Shown: piece by piece, positions 8,001 through 17,539 of the stretch
Numbering within the stretch: position 1 is the first letter of the stretch
Layout of the letters: each line of letters opens with the position of its first letter
NCBI GenBank assembly: GCA_030637515.1
Contig: DAOWGM010000144.1
Location: 22,801-86,800 of the forward strand
Direction of reading: 5' to 3'
Length of the DNA stretch: 64,000 bases
DNA from: Bacteroidales bacterium
GTDB lineage: Bacteria; Bacteroidota; Bacteroidia; Bacteroidales; UBA12077
The notes under the pieces: model-generated
Databases searched by the model: none
Told to the model about the DNA's origin: nothing
What the model saw: only the letters and a program-made list of their open reading frames with translations
Made by a program: the position numbers and the translations under genes

Positions 8001-10541
8001 AAGACCGTAATTTTCGATATATACCTTAACATGTGTAGTGTCGCTGAGTTCGCATTTTGAAATTGGATAATGTAATGAAGTTACACCAACATCATCTGGC
8101 GCCTTATAAATTTTAATGTCATCAATTCCAATTCCTGCATCAACAATTCCATCATAATCACTCTTAAATAAAAATCGGAATTTTACACTGGATTCATTTG
8201 CGATTTCAGATGGTAATAATCTTTTTACTTTATACCATTCTGCACTAACAGTATCCCAGCCTGCTGTATTTAGAGCATAAATATTAGATTCATTGTACCA
8301 TTCCCAATAATAATCCATTCCATCAGGTACTATTATCCATGGCAAACTGTTGTTTAAAGAATAGTGAAGTGCCATACCGTCACCTTCATCAGTCGAGCCT
8401 TTCAACATAAATTCAATTACAGGATTGCTGACTCCCGTAAAATCAAAACACGGGCTTTCAAGTATTGACGAATCTCCATCAGGATAATTTGCATTTAGTT
8501 TTGTTAGCCAAGCATATTCACCTGACGCTGCTGTATTAATACTACCTGAAGTAGGCTTCCCGTATTCCCAGCTGGCTAATCCTAAAGATCTCCAGTATCC
8601 ATTGTTAGATTCAAAATTCTGAGAATAAGGTAAACTAATTATTGGTATAGCATACAATGATTTGGTATAAGCGTCATTTGATGGCACTTCATCACTGGGT
8701 AAAGCCGCTGCAACTATTAATGAATAAGGACCGGGACTCGTTAGGTCAATTTTTCTGTTTAGTGTAAGTGTATCAATTCCATCTACAGGTACAGAGACAA
8801 AAAGTGTGTCGTAATATTTAGTTACTCCTTCATCAGTTGAAAAATATACAGGAATAGTATCATTTGTTGGCCAACCGGCATAGTTTTTTACAATCACTTC
8901 TATAGGCTCTTCAGAAGAGTGTCCGCATGTTGTAATCGGAGTAAGCACATCAACGATACCTGCATCAACTGTAAGGAAATCTCCGGTAAGAAAAACATCA
9001 TCAATATTCCAGCCACTAAAAACTCCTGAATTATCAGTAGATCCCAAAGCAAATCGAATTTTCAAACTATCCTGATCACTTGCATAATTTGAAATATTAT
9101 AAATATACTGAGTCCACTTATTATCTGTTACTACATTTGAGGCATTATTCCATAAATTATCCCAAGAATTACCACCATCCTTACTTAAATCAAGATAAGC
9201 ATTATCTAAAACTGCAATGTTAAGCCATCGCTGAAAAAAAAGTTTTATATTTCTAAAATACTTTGCATTAATAAGTTGAGTAGCAGCCTTATCTGCACGA
9301 TCTGCAAGACTATTTTCATAATTACCTGAATTTAATCCTAATCCTGTTAAATCTGTTCCTATAATAGTTGTTCCTGAATACGCTATTTCAGGGTCTGGAT
9401 ATCCAATACCACCGCCAAGACCTTGTGCTTCTTCTCTTTGAAATTCTCCGGTAAAATCCCAAGTTTTAATCGTCTCGAAATCATCAAAGAATATAGATTC
9501 TACAATTGACCTGCTTCCAATAGGTGACTTTTGTACCGCAGGATAATACGAATTGTTTAATTTGATATGATCGGCTAAAATTTTAGCATCAAGAATATGC
9601 CCCTGCATTTCGTGGTTTAAATCTTCTTTAATGTCATATGTTAGCCATACAGATGTTAACCCTCTTTTAAGTAAAAAATCAATATTATCAAAAGCAACTT
9701 GTCCACTTGAAAAGTTTTGACCAGATGCGATTAATAAACTATTTCTAAATAATGAATCTTCCGATGCATACAATTTTACACCATTTGTTGAAATATCGTT
9801 ATCGTCAGTATTTAATGAAGTTACAACCAATGAGTCTAAAACAATGCTTCCTTCATTCCCCTGAACTGAAAAATCAATACGCAGAATAGCATTCTTGCCT
9901 GATTCTGTTGGCACTACTTCTGTTACATCTTGTTTTATTTCTAAAGATTCCAGGTATTTAGGTATAATACCTGTTTCTATTACAATAACACTATCAATGC
10001 AAAGTCCTGCACCTCCACTGTTTTTTCCCTCAAAAGCAATATAAAAAGTGCTGGTCAAAACAGTATCAGGTAAATTTATGAATCGCTCAATCCACCCTTC
10101 AAATGTCTCTGTATATGTTTCGAGAATATGCCATGAATCACCTGTTGCATTTTTATAATAAATTCTAAGTTCTTCATTTACCATTCCAAAAAATTCCCTT
10201 TCATCCATTGCATGCCAAAACCTTAATTCGGGTTTTATTGCATAATCAAGATCAATAGGCGGTGTAATCAATTTTGTTTTTTCGTTTAATTTACTATTGA
10301 ACTGAAAATATGCATTATAAGTTCCTTCTTTTGCAAATGGCGGATCGCCAGTACCAGGAGTCTCCGGCTCAGTTGAATATCCCCCGTCATTTAGTTTCCA
10401 GTCGTATTCTTCTATTACATATTCCTGTGTCCAAACCTCAAAGACACTTGTTTCTTCAAAAAATTCAAAAAAATATATTTCTTGTCCGGATAGTGATGCC
10501 GAAATTGCTGTAAATAATAGCATCAAAATAAAATTTTTCAT
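5055..10541 (-). CDS. Giant secreted multidomain protein with type A T9SS sorting domain
   Basis: 1828 residues from the ATG at 10541, chosen because MKNFILMLLFTAISASLSGQ is a clean signal peptide; the frame is open to 10610, but that start would bury the peptide. In order: a jelly-roll anchor-J/MAM-like module (about 25-200), a strand-rich region like the N-terminal domain of BNR-repeat neuraminidases (about 195-345), a second jelly-roll (about 349-520), CARDB-like repeats beginning near 525, 817, 1004, 1189, 1374 and 1554, and a third jelly-roll near 634-815. The later repeats alternate with short Ig-like modules ending in Y-x-V-T-V-T-D-x-x-G-C, spaced about 185 residues. The last 75 residues (YPNPVSENL to the end) are a type A T9SS sorting domain. 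It is probably a surface or released adhesin; no catalytic domain was recognised. Confidence 0.85.
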   Translation of the reverse strand: MKNFILMLLFTAISASLSGQEIYFFEFFEETSVFEVWTQEYVIEEYDWKLNDGGYSTEPETPGTGDPPFAKEGTYNAYFQFNSKLNEKTKLITPPIDLDYAIKPELRFWHAMDEREFFGMVNEELRIYYKNATGDSWHILETYTETFEGWIERFINLPDTVLTSTFYIAFEGKNSGGAGLCIDSVIVIETGIIPKYLESLEIKQDVTEVVPTESGKNAILRIDFSVQGNEGSIVLDSLVVTSLNTDDNDISTNGVKLYASEDSLFRNSLLIASGQNFSSGQVAFDNIDFLLKRGLTSVWLTYDIKEDLNHEMQGHILDAKILADHIKLNNSYYPAVQKSPIGSRSIVESIFFDDFETIKTWDFTGEFQREEAQGLGGGIGYPDPEIAYSGTTIIGTDLTGLGLNSGNYENSLADRADKAATQLINAKYFRNIKLFFQRWLNIAVLDNAYLDLSKDGGNSWDNLWNNASNVVTDNKWTQYIYNISNYASDQDSLKIRFALGSTDNSGVFSGWNIDDVFLTGDFLTVDAGIVDVLTPITTCGHSSEEPIEVIVKNYAGWPTNDTIPVYFSTDEGVTKYYDTLFVSVPVDGIDTLTLNRKIDLTSPGPYSLIVAAALPSDEVPSNDAYTKSLYAIPIISLPYSQNFESNNGYWRSLGLASWEYGKPTSGSINTAASGEYAWLTKLNANYPDGDSSILESPCFDFTGVSNPVIEFMLKGSTDEGDGMALHYSLNNSLPWIIVPDGMDYYWEWYNESNIYALNTAGWDTVSAEWYKVKRLLPSEIANESSVKFRFLFKSDYDGIVDAGIGIDDIKIYKAPDDVGVTSLHYPISKCELSDTTHVKVYIENYGLNNVISGTKIPVELNLNTEIVYDTLELTGDIPVNDSVLFTFNSTVDMSYAGDYNFIINTNLESNTFFYNDTLSNDTLNKTVSVIGMPNYNPFEDITGTTTPINYILDAGAGYSSYEWQDASSDPTFTATSVGTYKVTVTNADGCSASDTTLLVSSLVNMTMDSVLIELKDSCYRYELTEISVQAVNNSLDGFSTDDSIYFGYQINDNLIVADTLILTDTLTASPPGDTVLFTFAEKCDLRNVGQYNIKIFTNFDEDLDLSDDTLYFNIDTWGGPDVELEFDSIFSSQADTITLDAGAGYGSYLWNVDSTTQTITPTKETRWYVVTVEDSQFCSSDKDSTYIETYDLGINSVVSPVSECEHTSNEVIQVSVHNYSGNTYAIGTKIPFKYYFNSTWENDTVTLGSDFSPGVDKDLTFTKNIDLIVPGEYPLKIKLDSETDVNSANDSIETSIETWGYPEVTLDYDTIYTSRADTVLLIAQTGFTNYMWNDGTENDTLVVTKKYTKKYIVSADDLHGCKSSKDSTQIIAYDLGISELNLPKSSCSHNDAELVKIIIKNYGQDTILSGEKIDAYYKFEDNVPEYEQITLLTDLFPSGTITHQFINTVDLSVVNTYILKTYINYENDVYLLNDTIIEGIRTYSNPAVQAGPDIYTTQPDTVIIIASGGFNNYVWNDGTKNDSLIVTYLASKSYSVTVTDINGCTASDTMDLYTYNITTDSLINPYPYNQCNASDSEPVKIGYINNSQDTLLAGESLSFSYSINSGSLKSGSFILTEPLYPDSVGEFEFTQTANLSVSKGYEFSIISRKTNNDADTDDALIQDVNINAPYVDLGSDTVFFTGSTEIGGTLDTYDSYKWSTGETTRTIIVTTTGTYKVTVTTIDDCEGIGEIYCENTTGVDNIIKGETFKITYYPNPVSENLNIEFANAKNSDIIIEIVNVNGSIVYNRKLENISSSIENIDFSSYANGVYFIRFKIDNKLFVREIIVQ

Positions 10542-10621
10542 AACTTGTCTATTAATTTTGGAACATCTTTGTAAGTAATACGTTATAATTTTAAAATAGT
10601 TTATCATCAAAGAGTCAATTT

Positions 10622-13600
10622 ATGAGTTTTTTTAATAAATTCCTAACACTACTAACTTTTTGTTTTTTCTTGTCAACATCTGTAATAGCTCAGATGGATA
10701 ATGAATTTTGGTTTGCTGCACCTACACTTACAACTGATTGTGTTTCTGGTGGATGTACTGGAGGAGAGCCTATTTATTTAAGAATTGGTACGATAGATTG
10801 GGATGCAAAGGTACTTGTTACTATTCCCATAACAGGAGATACTATTGCGTATATTGATGTTTTAGGAGGAGGGGGTGCAACTATTGATTTAACAGCTTGG
10901 AGAGCTAACATTGAAACAGGACAGGGCATTGATAATACAGGTATATTAGTTCAAAGTTGGAACGAAACTACAAATAGTGTTTCAGGAATTTTAATTACAG
11001 CATTTTATGAAATAGGAATGGCTTCAAGAGATGCTGATAATTTTGTTCTTAAAGGGGGAAATGCTATTGGAACATCTTTTATGGTTCCTACACAAAACAC
11101 TCACGACAATATGACAACCATAGCACCTTTGCCTGTGCATGGTGTGTATATAGTTGCCACTGAAGCTGCAGATATTGACATTACGCTACCTCCTACTGCA
11201 AGTGCTAATGGTTTTCCTGCAGGTGCATCTATACCAACATTTCATCTCGATGCTGGTGAAACATATGGTCTTATAGCTACAAGTAACTTAGGTGTGAATC
11301 ACCTTGCTGGCACAACAATTGAAAGTACTGGAAATATTGCAGTAACTATGAGTGATGATGCGGTTGATTATGGAACAAAAGAGGATTTAAATGGTGATCA
11401 AATAATTCCTTTAAACTTGATTGGATCGGATTATGTTGTTATTGGAGGACCAGGAGCTAATGGAAGCGAAGTTTTTATTACAGTTGTAAATGATGGAACT
11501 TCTATTGATTATGTTGATGATTTTGGAGTAACTCAAACTGTTGGTCCTTTTGCTGCAAAAACTGTTTTTAGTTACTCATTATCAACAGGAAATAATAGTT
11601 TTGTTAATGCAACAAATAATATATTAGTATATCAATTAACATCTTTCCAGGATTTTGGGGGCGCAATTTTACCTCCAATAAATGGATGTACCGGATCTCA
11701 AGATGTTTCAATATTTAGACCTACTACTCAAAGGTTTCATATGTATATTATGGTACCTACTGGTGCAACCGATGCATTTTTAGTTGATGGAGTTGCAATT
11801 CCGGAACTTCAACCCTCAGAGTTTACTGATTTAGGAAATGGATGGAGTGTAATTACAGACGCTACCTGGTCCCATAGTGCAATTGACGATGGTGTTGTGT
11901 CTAAAATTGTAAATACTGAAGAAGTTTTTCATTTAGGCGTTGTTTCAACTATTGCTGCAAATGGTACTTCATATGGCTATTTTTCTGACTATGGTGTAAG
12001 TAATGCATCGGCTATGGAAGTTGGTGATGCATCACAATTTGCTTCAGTATGTTTTGGTGACAGTATTCAACTTACAGCCACAGGAGGATCAATATTCTCA
12101 TGGTACAATAAAGCTACCGGTAATCCTGATTACTTGAACGACCCAAACATTCAAAGTCCTGTTCTTACAAATATTCCGGTTGGACAATATATTTATGAAG
12201 TTGCTATTAGTGGTGCCTGCGTCTCAGATACTCTTGAAATATGGATACAAATAAAAGAAGGTATTGATGCTTTTTTTCAGGTTGATGATGCAATTGGTTG
12301 TGCTCCTCATTATGTAAAAATTGATAATTATACATCGGGAGGAGATGACTTCAGGTGGGATTTTGAAGGAGATGGTTTTGATGTTATTACAAATGATTCT
12401 GCTGCAGTAACAAATCATACATATTATAATACCTCATCTACAGATACTGCTTATTATTTAAAATTATTTGCTAAAAACCCTTCTGGTTGCAGTGATAATT
12501 TTACTCGGTATATTCAAGTTTTCCCGGAAATAACTGCCGGGTTTAATCAGAATTTTGATATAGGCTGTAATCCTCTAAGTGTTCAATTTACAGATACCTC
12601 ATCCGGCAATTTGAATCAGAACTACTGGGAATTTGGCGATGGGGATGTTGCTGTAGACTCAATTGACCCTTTTCATATTTATGAAAATGTAAATACTACT
12701 GATACAATATATACGGTAACACTTATTAATACATCTCCATATAATTGTAAAGATACAGCTACAAAAAGCATAACTGTAAATCCATTTATTGAAGCCCGCT
12801 TTTCAATTGATAAAAATGTTGGTTGTGCACCTTTAGAAGTTAATGTAACTAATCTTTCAAGAGGTGGAATAACAAGTTATTCCTGGGATTATGGTGATGG
12901 TTTTACAAGTACAGATCAAAACCCCACTCCTAATCCGCACATTTATACAAATCTCACTAATCTCCCTATTGATGATACTTTACGATTAGTTGTTGCAAAT
13001 GCAAATGGATGTACAGATACACTTGAACGAATTATTCGGGTTTACCCTATAATTAAAGCAGATTATGCGGTTGATGTAGATGAAGGTTGCAATACACTTG
13101 ATGTTGTGTTTACTAATAATTCTACCGGAGCAACAACTGTTGACTGGAATTTTGGTGACGGTATTTCTTCAAACTCTACAGCTGCAACAATTAATCACTC
13201 ATACAATAATTACTTTACTCACGATACTATTTTTGGATTTTCTCTACATGTTGAATCTGATTATGGTTGTAGTGATGATACAACAGGTAACATAACAGTT
13301 TACAGGACATTCGCAGATTTTAAAATTGATACTGCACAAGGTTGTTCTCCATTAAATGTAAACATTATTAATACTTCAATCGGAGATATTAATATTTATG
13401 AATGGTTTTATGATGATGGCTCTCCTGTTGATAATAATATTAATCCTGTGAGTCACCCATATACAAATATAACAGGAGCTCCGGTTACTCATAATTTAAA
13501 ATTAAGGGTTTCCGGAAATGGCGGTTGTAAAGACAGTTTAACTTTACCTATTGATGTTTATTCAGAAGTAACTGCAGCTTTTACGCCAACGAATATTGTG

Positions 13601-16600
13601 GGGTGTGATTCTACAGTAATTAACTTTGTGAATAACTCCTCAGCTTGGACAACAATTTACGATTGGAGTTTTGGTGATGGAACAAGTTCTAATATGACCA
13701 CTCCAGAGCATATTTATAGAAACTTCACAAGTAGTGATGTTGATTATAAAACATTATTAAAAGTTACAACAGTAAATGGTTGTACAGATACCATTTCTAC
13801 AAACGTACGAATTCATCCTTATGTAAAAGCAGATTTTGCTATTGATCCTTCTGAAGGATGTTCTCCATTCATTTTAGATGTTGAGGCTGTTTCTTATCCT
13901 GGTATTGGTATATATAATTGGGATTTTGATAATGGTAATACTCCTTCAGGCATTAATCCTGTTGCAGAGACTTATTTAAATTCGAGTGGTATAACAGATA
14001 ATTACTTAATTGAGCTTTCAGTTATAGATGTTACCGGTAATTGTCACGATACTCTGACCATCCCTATTAATGTATTTTCAGAAGCAAAAGCTGACTTTAC
14101 TCCAATGGATGATATTGACTGTAATCCATTTGATATTACATTTGATGGAACACCAGCATTTAATGCTTTATTGTATAATTGGGATTTTGGTGATGGAGCT
14201 TCGTCTAATTCACAAAATCCATTTCATAGTTTTGTTAATACAACAGATGCTATAGTTCCTTATACAGTTAGTTTAGAAGTTACATCTGCTGATGGTTGTA
14301 CGCATGACACTTCAACAACTGTATCTGTTTACCCTTATGTTTTAGCCGACTTTGATATTAATATTGTAAATGGTTGTTCACCATTTGAAGTTCAGATAAC
14401 AAATAATTCTCGTGGTGGAAATTATCGTTTCTTCTGGGATGATGATAATTTATTAGTAGCCGATTCTACATTTGTTGTCAATAATACTTTTACAAAATGG
14501 TATTATAATAACAGTGGCACTACACAAACATTTAACCTAACATTAATCGCTGACAACGGAAATAACTGTTACGATACATTACAAAGAACCTTAACTGTAT
14601 ATACAGAAATTGATGCACAATTTTCTTTTGCACCTGTTGCTGGAAGTGGTTGTAATCCATTAACTGTTAATTTTACAAACAATACTATTAATGGAAACTC
14701 ATATAATTGGTACTTTGGCGACGGTTCTTCAACAACGATAGAATCCCCAGATCATACTTTTAACAATAATTCTACCAGTAATAAAATATTTGATGTTAAA
14801 ATGGTAGCAGAATCTGTAAATGAATGTATTGACTCAGCAAACACAATAATTACGGTTTATTCAAAAGTTGATGCCGGATTCTCTGTTGAAACAAGTGAGG
14901 GTTGTCCTCCGTTTAACACAACAATTACCAATACATCATATGGGAATATTGCCAATACTTATGAATGGCAAATAGATGGTATTCCGGTAGTTGGTTCACC
15001 TACCGACAAGTCAGATTTTACACATACATACACCAATGCAAATCATCTTGCATCGCAATATTACCAAGTTAAACTTATTACCGAAAACGCAGAGGCTTGT
15101 TCTTCTATACACATCGATACAATAACAGTTTACGAAAGTGTAACTGCCGGATATACAATGGATATTGATAATGGATGTAATCCCTTAGAAGTTCAGTTTA
15201 CGGATGCGGCACTAGTTCCAGCTTCTACAACATACATCTGGAATTTTGGCGATGGAGCATCATCTGGAACCGCCAATCCGACACATACTTTTTATAACCC
15301 CAGCAGAATAGCAGATTTAAATTATACTATTGAACAAATTGTATTATCTGCTAACTATTGTTCTGATACAGTAACTGATCAGGTTTCTGTTTACCATTTA
15401 CCATTATCGAAATTCTGGATTGATAATACATCATCATGTCCTGACCTTATTGCCAATATGAATAATTTTGAATCGAAAGGTTTTGATTCCTTTGAATGGA
15501 GATTTGGTGATGGGAATACAAATACTACTAATACAAGTTTAACTTATACTTATCCGAATACATTAGTTGATGTTGTTCAGAATTACGAATTAGAACATTG
15601 GGTTACTACTGCAAATGGGTGTAGCGATAGTACATCACTTGTATTAAATGTATTCCCAGATGTCATTGCTAACTTTACTGCAACTCCTCAGAATGGTTGT
15701 AGTCCTGTTACAGTGAGTTTTGATTCTGATCCTTCATCAAATCCTGCTAAATTCTTTTATTGGGATTTTGGAGGAGACGGAACATCCAACGACATTGCAC
15801 CGATTCATACTTTTACTAATACATGGTCTACAGATCGAGTTTATGATATTGTGATGATCGCAAGATCAGAGTATGATTGCAGAGATACTATTACTAAACC
15901 TGTTACGTCCTATGCACAGCCTATAGCCGAATTTGACGTAAACCCTGTTGTTCAAAGATTTCCTGACAATCAGGTTGACATAGATAATAAAACCAGTCCA
16001 ATTGCAGGTCCTTTTGATTATTTGTGGGAATTTGATGATACACAAACATCAACAACAAAAGAACCAGGAAGTCACCTGTATGATCATTGGGGTGAATATA
16101 ATATAAAACTGACTGTTAATAGCCAAACCAGTACTTGCAGCGATAATGTAATTAATACAATTACAATTCTGCCACCAGCTATAAATGCAGACTTTATTGC
16201 TGATAAAACAAAAGGCTGTCTGCATGGTGGATTTGATGTTACATTTACAGCAGCCTCTTCGTCTTACTCAGAAATTTATGATTATTTCTGGAAATTTGGT
16301 GATGGTAATTCTGCCACAGGACAAATTGTAAGTCATACTTACGAAAAGGCCGGCGTTTATTATGTGAAAATGACTGCCACTGGACTTGGAGGTGAGGATT
16401 ACGAATATGAGACTATACGTGTTTACTCTAATCCGGTTGCTAATTTTGAAGTCTCACCGAGATCAGTTATGCTAAATTACGATCTTGTTGGCAGAGTTGA
16501 GTTTTTCAATTTATCCGAGTGTAATGATACTACAGGGTGTGCATATTTGTGGGATTTTGGAGATGGTACAACAGGTATTTCAAGAGATCTTACTCATAAT

Positions 16601-16975
16601 TATACTGAGATAGGATTGTATGATATTGGATTAACTGTTACATCTGCAAACGGGTGTGTTGACTCTCTTTTAAAACCAGAAGAAGTAGAAATTTTAGGTG
16701 CTGGTAAAATTAAATTCCCTAATGCCTTTACACCAAATAACGATGGTCTGAATGATACATTTAGACCTGTATCGGAAGGAGTTATAAAATACGAACTACT
16801 TATTTACACCAGATGGGGAGAACTAATCTTTACTACAAAAGATTTAAGCGCTGGCTGGGATGGTATACTTAAAGGAAAACCGGCAAAACCTGATGTTTAT
16901 GTATGGAAAGCGGAAGGTAAATTTACAAATGGCAGAGCCTTTGAACTAGCAGGAGATGTAACCCTAATTAGATAA
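10622..16975 (+). CDS. Giant PKD-repeat surface protein with gliding-associated (type B T9SS) C-terminus
   Basis: 2117 residues. A signal peptide (residues 1-24, ending V-I-A-Q) is followed by a region like the IgGFc-binding N-terminal domain (about 25-470, starting DNEFWFAAP), a short Ig-like module (about 475-540) and, by my count, 17 PKD modules from about 548 to 2025. Most modules begin with a D/A-F-x-x-D stretch and GC-x-P and carry W-x-F-G-D-G; modules 5, 7, 9, 11 and 15 have drifted at that motif. The last 90 residues, starting IKFPNAFTPNNDG and containing IYTRWGELIF and GWDG, are the CHU_C / type B signal that anchors T9SS cargo. A cell-surface adhesin is likely. It is divergent from the type A giant over an 80-base gap. 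Confidence 0.88.
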   Translation: MSFFNKFLTLLTFCFFLSTSVIAQMDNEFWFAAPTLTTDCVSGGCTGGEPIYLRIGTIDWDAKVLVTIPITGDTIAYIDVLGGGGATIDLTAWRANIETGQGIDNTGILVQSWNETTNSVSGILITAFYEIGMASRDADNFVLKGGNAIGTSFMVPTQNTHDNMTTIAPLPVHGVYIVATEAADIDITLPPTASANGFPAGASIPTFHLDAGETYGLIATSNLGVNHLAGTTIESTGNIAVTMSDDAVDYGTKEDLNGDQIIPLNLIGSDYVVIGGPGANGSEVFITVVNDGTSIDYVDDFGVTQTVGPFAAKTVFSYSLSTGNNSFVNATNNILVYQLTSFQDFGGAILPPINGCTGSQDVSIFRPTTQRFHMYIMVPTGATDAFLVDGVAIPELQPSEFTDLGNGWSVITDATWSHSAIDDGVVSKIVNTEEVFHLGVVSTIAANGTSYGYFSDYGVSNASAMEVGDASQFASVCFGDSIQLTATGGSIFSWYNKATGNPDYLNDPNIQSPVLTNIPVGQYIYEVAISGACVSDTLEIWIQIKEGIDAFFQVDDAIGCAPHYVKIDNYTSGGDDFRWDFEGDGFDVITNDSAAVTNHTYYNTSSTDTAYYLKLFAKNPSGCSDNFTRYIQVFPEITAGFNQNFDIGCNPLSVQFTDTSSGNLNQNYWEFGDGDVAVDSIDPFHIYENVNTTDTIYTVTLINTSPYNCKDTATKSITVNPFIEARFSIDKNVGCAPLEVNVTNLSRGGITSYSWDYGDGFTSTDQNPTPNPHIYTNLTNLPIDDTLRLVVANANGCTDTLERIIRVYPIIKADYAVDVDEGCNTLDVVFTNNSTGATTVDWNFGDGISSNSTAATINHSYNNYFTHDTIFGFSLHVESDYGCSDDTTGNITVYRTFADFKIDTAQGCSPLNVNIINTSIGDINIYEWFYDDGSPVDNNINPVSHPYTNITGAPVTHNLKLRVSGNGGCKDSLTLPIDVYSEVTAAFTPTNIVGCDSTVINFVNNSSAWTTIYDWSFGDGTSSNMTTPEHIYRNFTSSDVDYKTLLKVTTVNGCTDTISTNVRIHPYVKADFAIDPSEGCSPFILDVEAVSYPGIGIYNWDFDNGNTPSGINPVAETYLNSSGITDNYLIELSVIDVTGNCHDTLTIPINVFSEAKADFTPMDDIDCNPFDITFDGTPAFNALLYNWDFGDGASSNSQNPFHSFVNTTDAIVPYTVSLEVTSADGCTHDTSTTVSVYPYVLADFDINIVNGCSPFEVQITNNSRGGNYRFFWDDDNLLVADSTFVVNNTFTKWYYNNSGTTQTFNLTLIADNGNNCYDTLQRTLTVYTEIDAQFSFAPVAGSGCNPLTVNFTNNTINGNSYNWYFGDGSSTTIESPDHTFNNNSTSNKIFDVKMVAESVNECIDSANTIITVYSKVDAGFSVETSEGCPPFNTTITNTSYGNIANTYEWQIDGIPVVGSPTDKSDFTHTYTNANHLASQYYQVKLITENAEACSSIHIDTITVYESVTAGYTMDIDNGCNPLEVQFTDAALVPASTTYIWNFGDGASSGTANPTHTFYNPSRIADLNYTIEQIVLSANYCSDTVTDQVSVYHLPLSKFWIDNTSSCPDLIANMNNFESKGFDSFEWRFGDGNTNTTNTSLTYTYPNTLVDVVQNYELEHWVTTANGCSDSTSLVLNVFPDVIANFTATPQNGCSPVTVSFDSDPSSNPAKFFYWDFGGDGTSNDIAPIHTFTNTWSTDRVYDIVMIARSEYDCRDTITKPVTSYAQPIAEFDVNPVVQRFPDNQVDIDNKTSPIAGPFDYLWEFDDTQTSTTKEPGSHLYDHWGEYNIKLTVNSQTSTCSDNVINTITILPPAINADFIADKTKGCLHGGFDVTFTAASSSYSEIYDYFWKFGDGNSATGQIVSHTYEKAGVYYVKMTATGLGGEDYEYETIRVYSNPVANFEVSPRSVMLNYDLVGRVEFFNLSECNDTTGCAYLWDFGDGTTGISRDLTHNYTEIGLYDIGLTVTSANGCVDSLLKPEEVEILGAGKIKFPNAFTPNNDGLNDTFRPVSEGVIKYELLIYTRWGELIFTTKDLSAGWDGILKGKPAKPDVYVWKAEGKFTNGRAFELAGDVTLIR

Positions 16976-16995
16976 TTAGAACCCTAATTATTAGA
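16961..16995 (+). repeat. Short direct repeat across the stop codon of the PKD gene
   Basis: The 10-base word ACCCTAATTA occurs at 16961-16970 and again at 16981-16990, with an AT-rich spacer containing the stop codon. It suggests slippage or a junction at the outer edge of the adhesin block. Confidence 0.6.
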
Positions 16996-17028
16996 AACAA
17001 TTAATTTGATGTGACTAAAAGTAATTTT

Positions 17029-17142
17029 GTATTTAAACATTAAGTTTTATATGCTGTTATTCAGAGTAAGATCTTTAAAATCTATATACCTGAGCTAACA
17101 GATGAAAAAGGAAAAGACATCGCCAACAAAATTATTATCTGA
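17029..17142 (+). pseudogene. Degenerate 3' remnant of a manA-like gene
   Basis: In the frame starting at 17053, translation reads A-V-I-Q-S-K-I-F-K-I-Y-I-P-E-L-T. This aligns without gaps to P-V-V-Q-S-K-I-L-E-V-Y-I-P-E-P near the C-terminus of manA (DNA 4961-5003). At the DNA level 17057-17093 matches 4964-5000 at 29 of 37 positions by hand count, and the match extends more weakly upstream to about 17,036. A TAA at 17041-17043 replaces a leucine codon, and the frame then runs to TGA at 17140-17142, overlapping the start of the DCC gene. No manA start or body is present. It is a fragment, not a functional gene. Confidence 0.75.
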
Positions 17143-17539
17143 TAAAAATAAGGGCATTATTTTATTTGATGGATTTTGTAATTTATGTTCTTGGGCGGTT
17201 CAGTTTATTATAAAGAGAGATTCAAAAAATTATTTCAGATTTGCTTCTTTACAATCAAATATTGCTGAACAATTTTTAGAGGAATTCAATATTCCAAAGA
17301 GATTTTATCAATCGCTTGTTTTAATAGAAAATAATCAGATTTATTTTCAATCGGATGCTGCATTAAAAATTACAAGGAAATTAAAAGGGCATTGGTCTAT
17401 TTTCTATTATTTTATTACAATTCCAAAGCCCGTGAGAGATTATATTTATAATATAATAGCAGTAAATCGCTTCAAATGGTTTGGTAAAAAAGATAGTTGT
17501 TATACCCCAAGAAAAGATTATTCTGAGAAGTTTTTATAA
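17102..17539 (+). CDS. Thiol-disulfide oxidoreductase, DCC family
   Basis: A 145-residue DCC/DUF393 protein. The family signature D-G-x-C-x-x-C is present as LFDGFCNLCSWAV (about residues 22-34), and the conserved RFASLQS stretch follows. Members resemble thioredoxin-fold oxidoreductases, but their partners are unknown. The ATG at 17102 overlaps the manA-like remnant in another frame, so this gene probably once followed a manA with overlapping ends. It converges on the DUF4924 gene with a 6-base overlap. Confidence 0.85.
   Translation: MKKEKTSPTKLLSDKNKGIILFDGFCNLCSWAVQFIIKRDSKNYFRFASLQSNIAEQFLEEFNIPKRFYQSLVLIENNQIYFQSDAALKITRKLKGHWSIFYYFITIPKPVRDYIYNIIAVNRFKWFGKKDSCYTPRKDYSEKFL

Noticed and set aside
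12280..16700. Repeated sequence looking like a repeat array
   Set aside because: The period is about 90 codons with degenerate units, explained by PKD modules; no short identical repeats with unique spacers, so no CRISPR.
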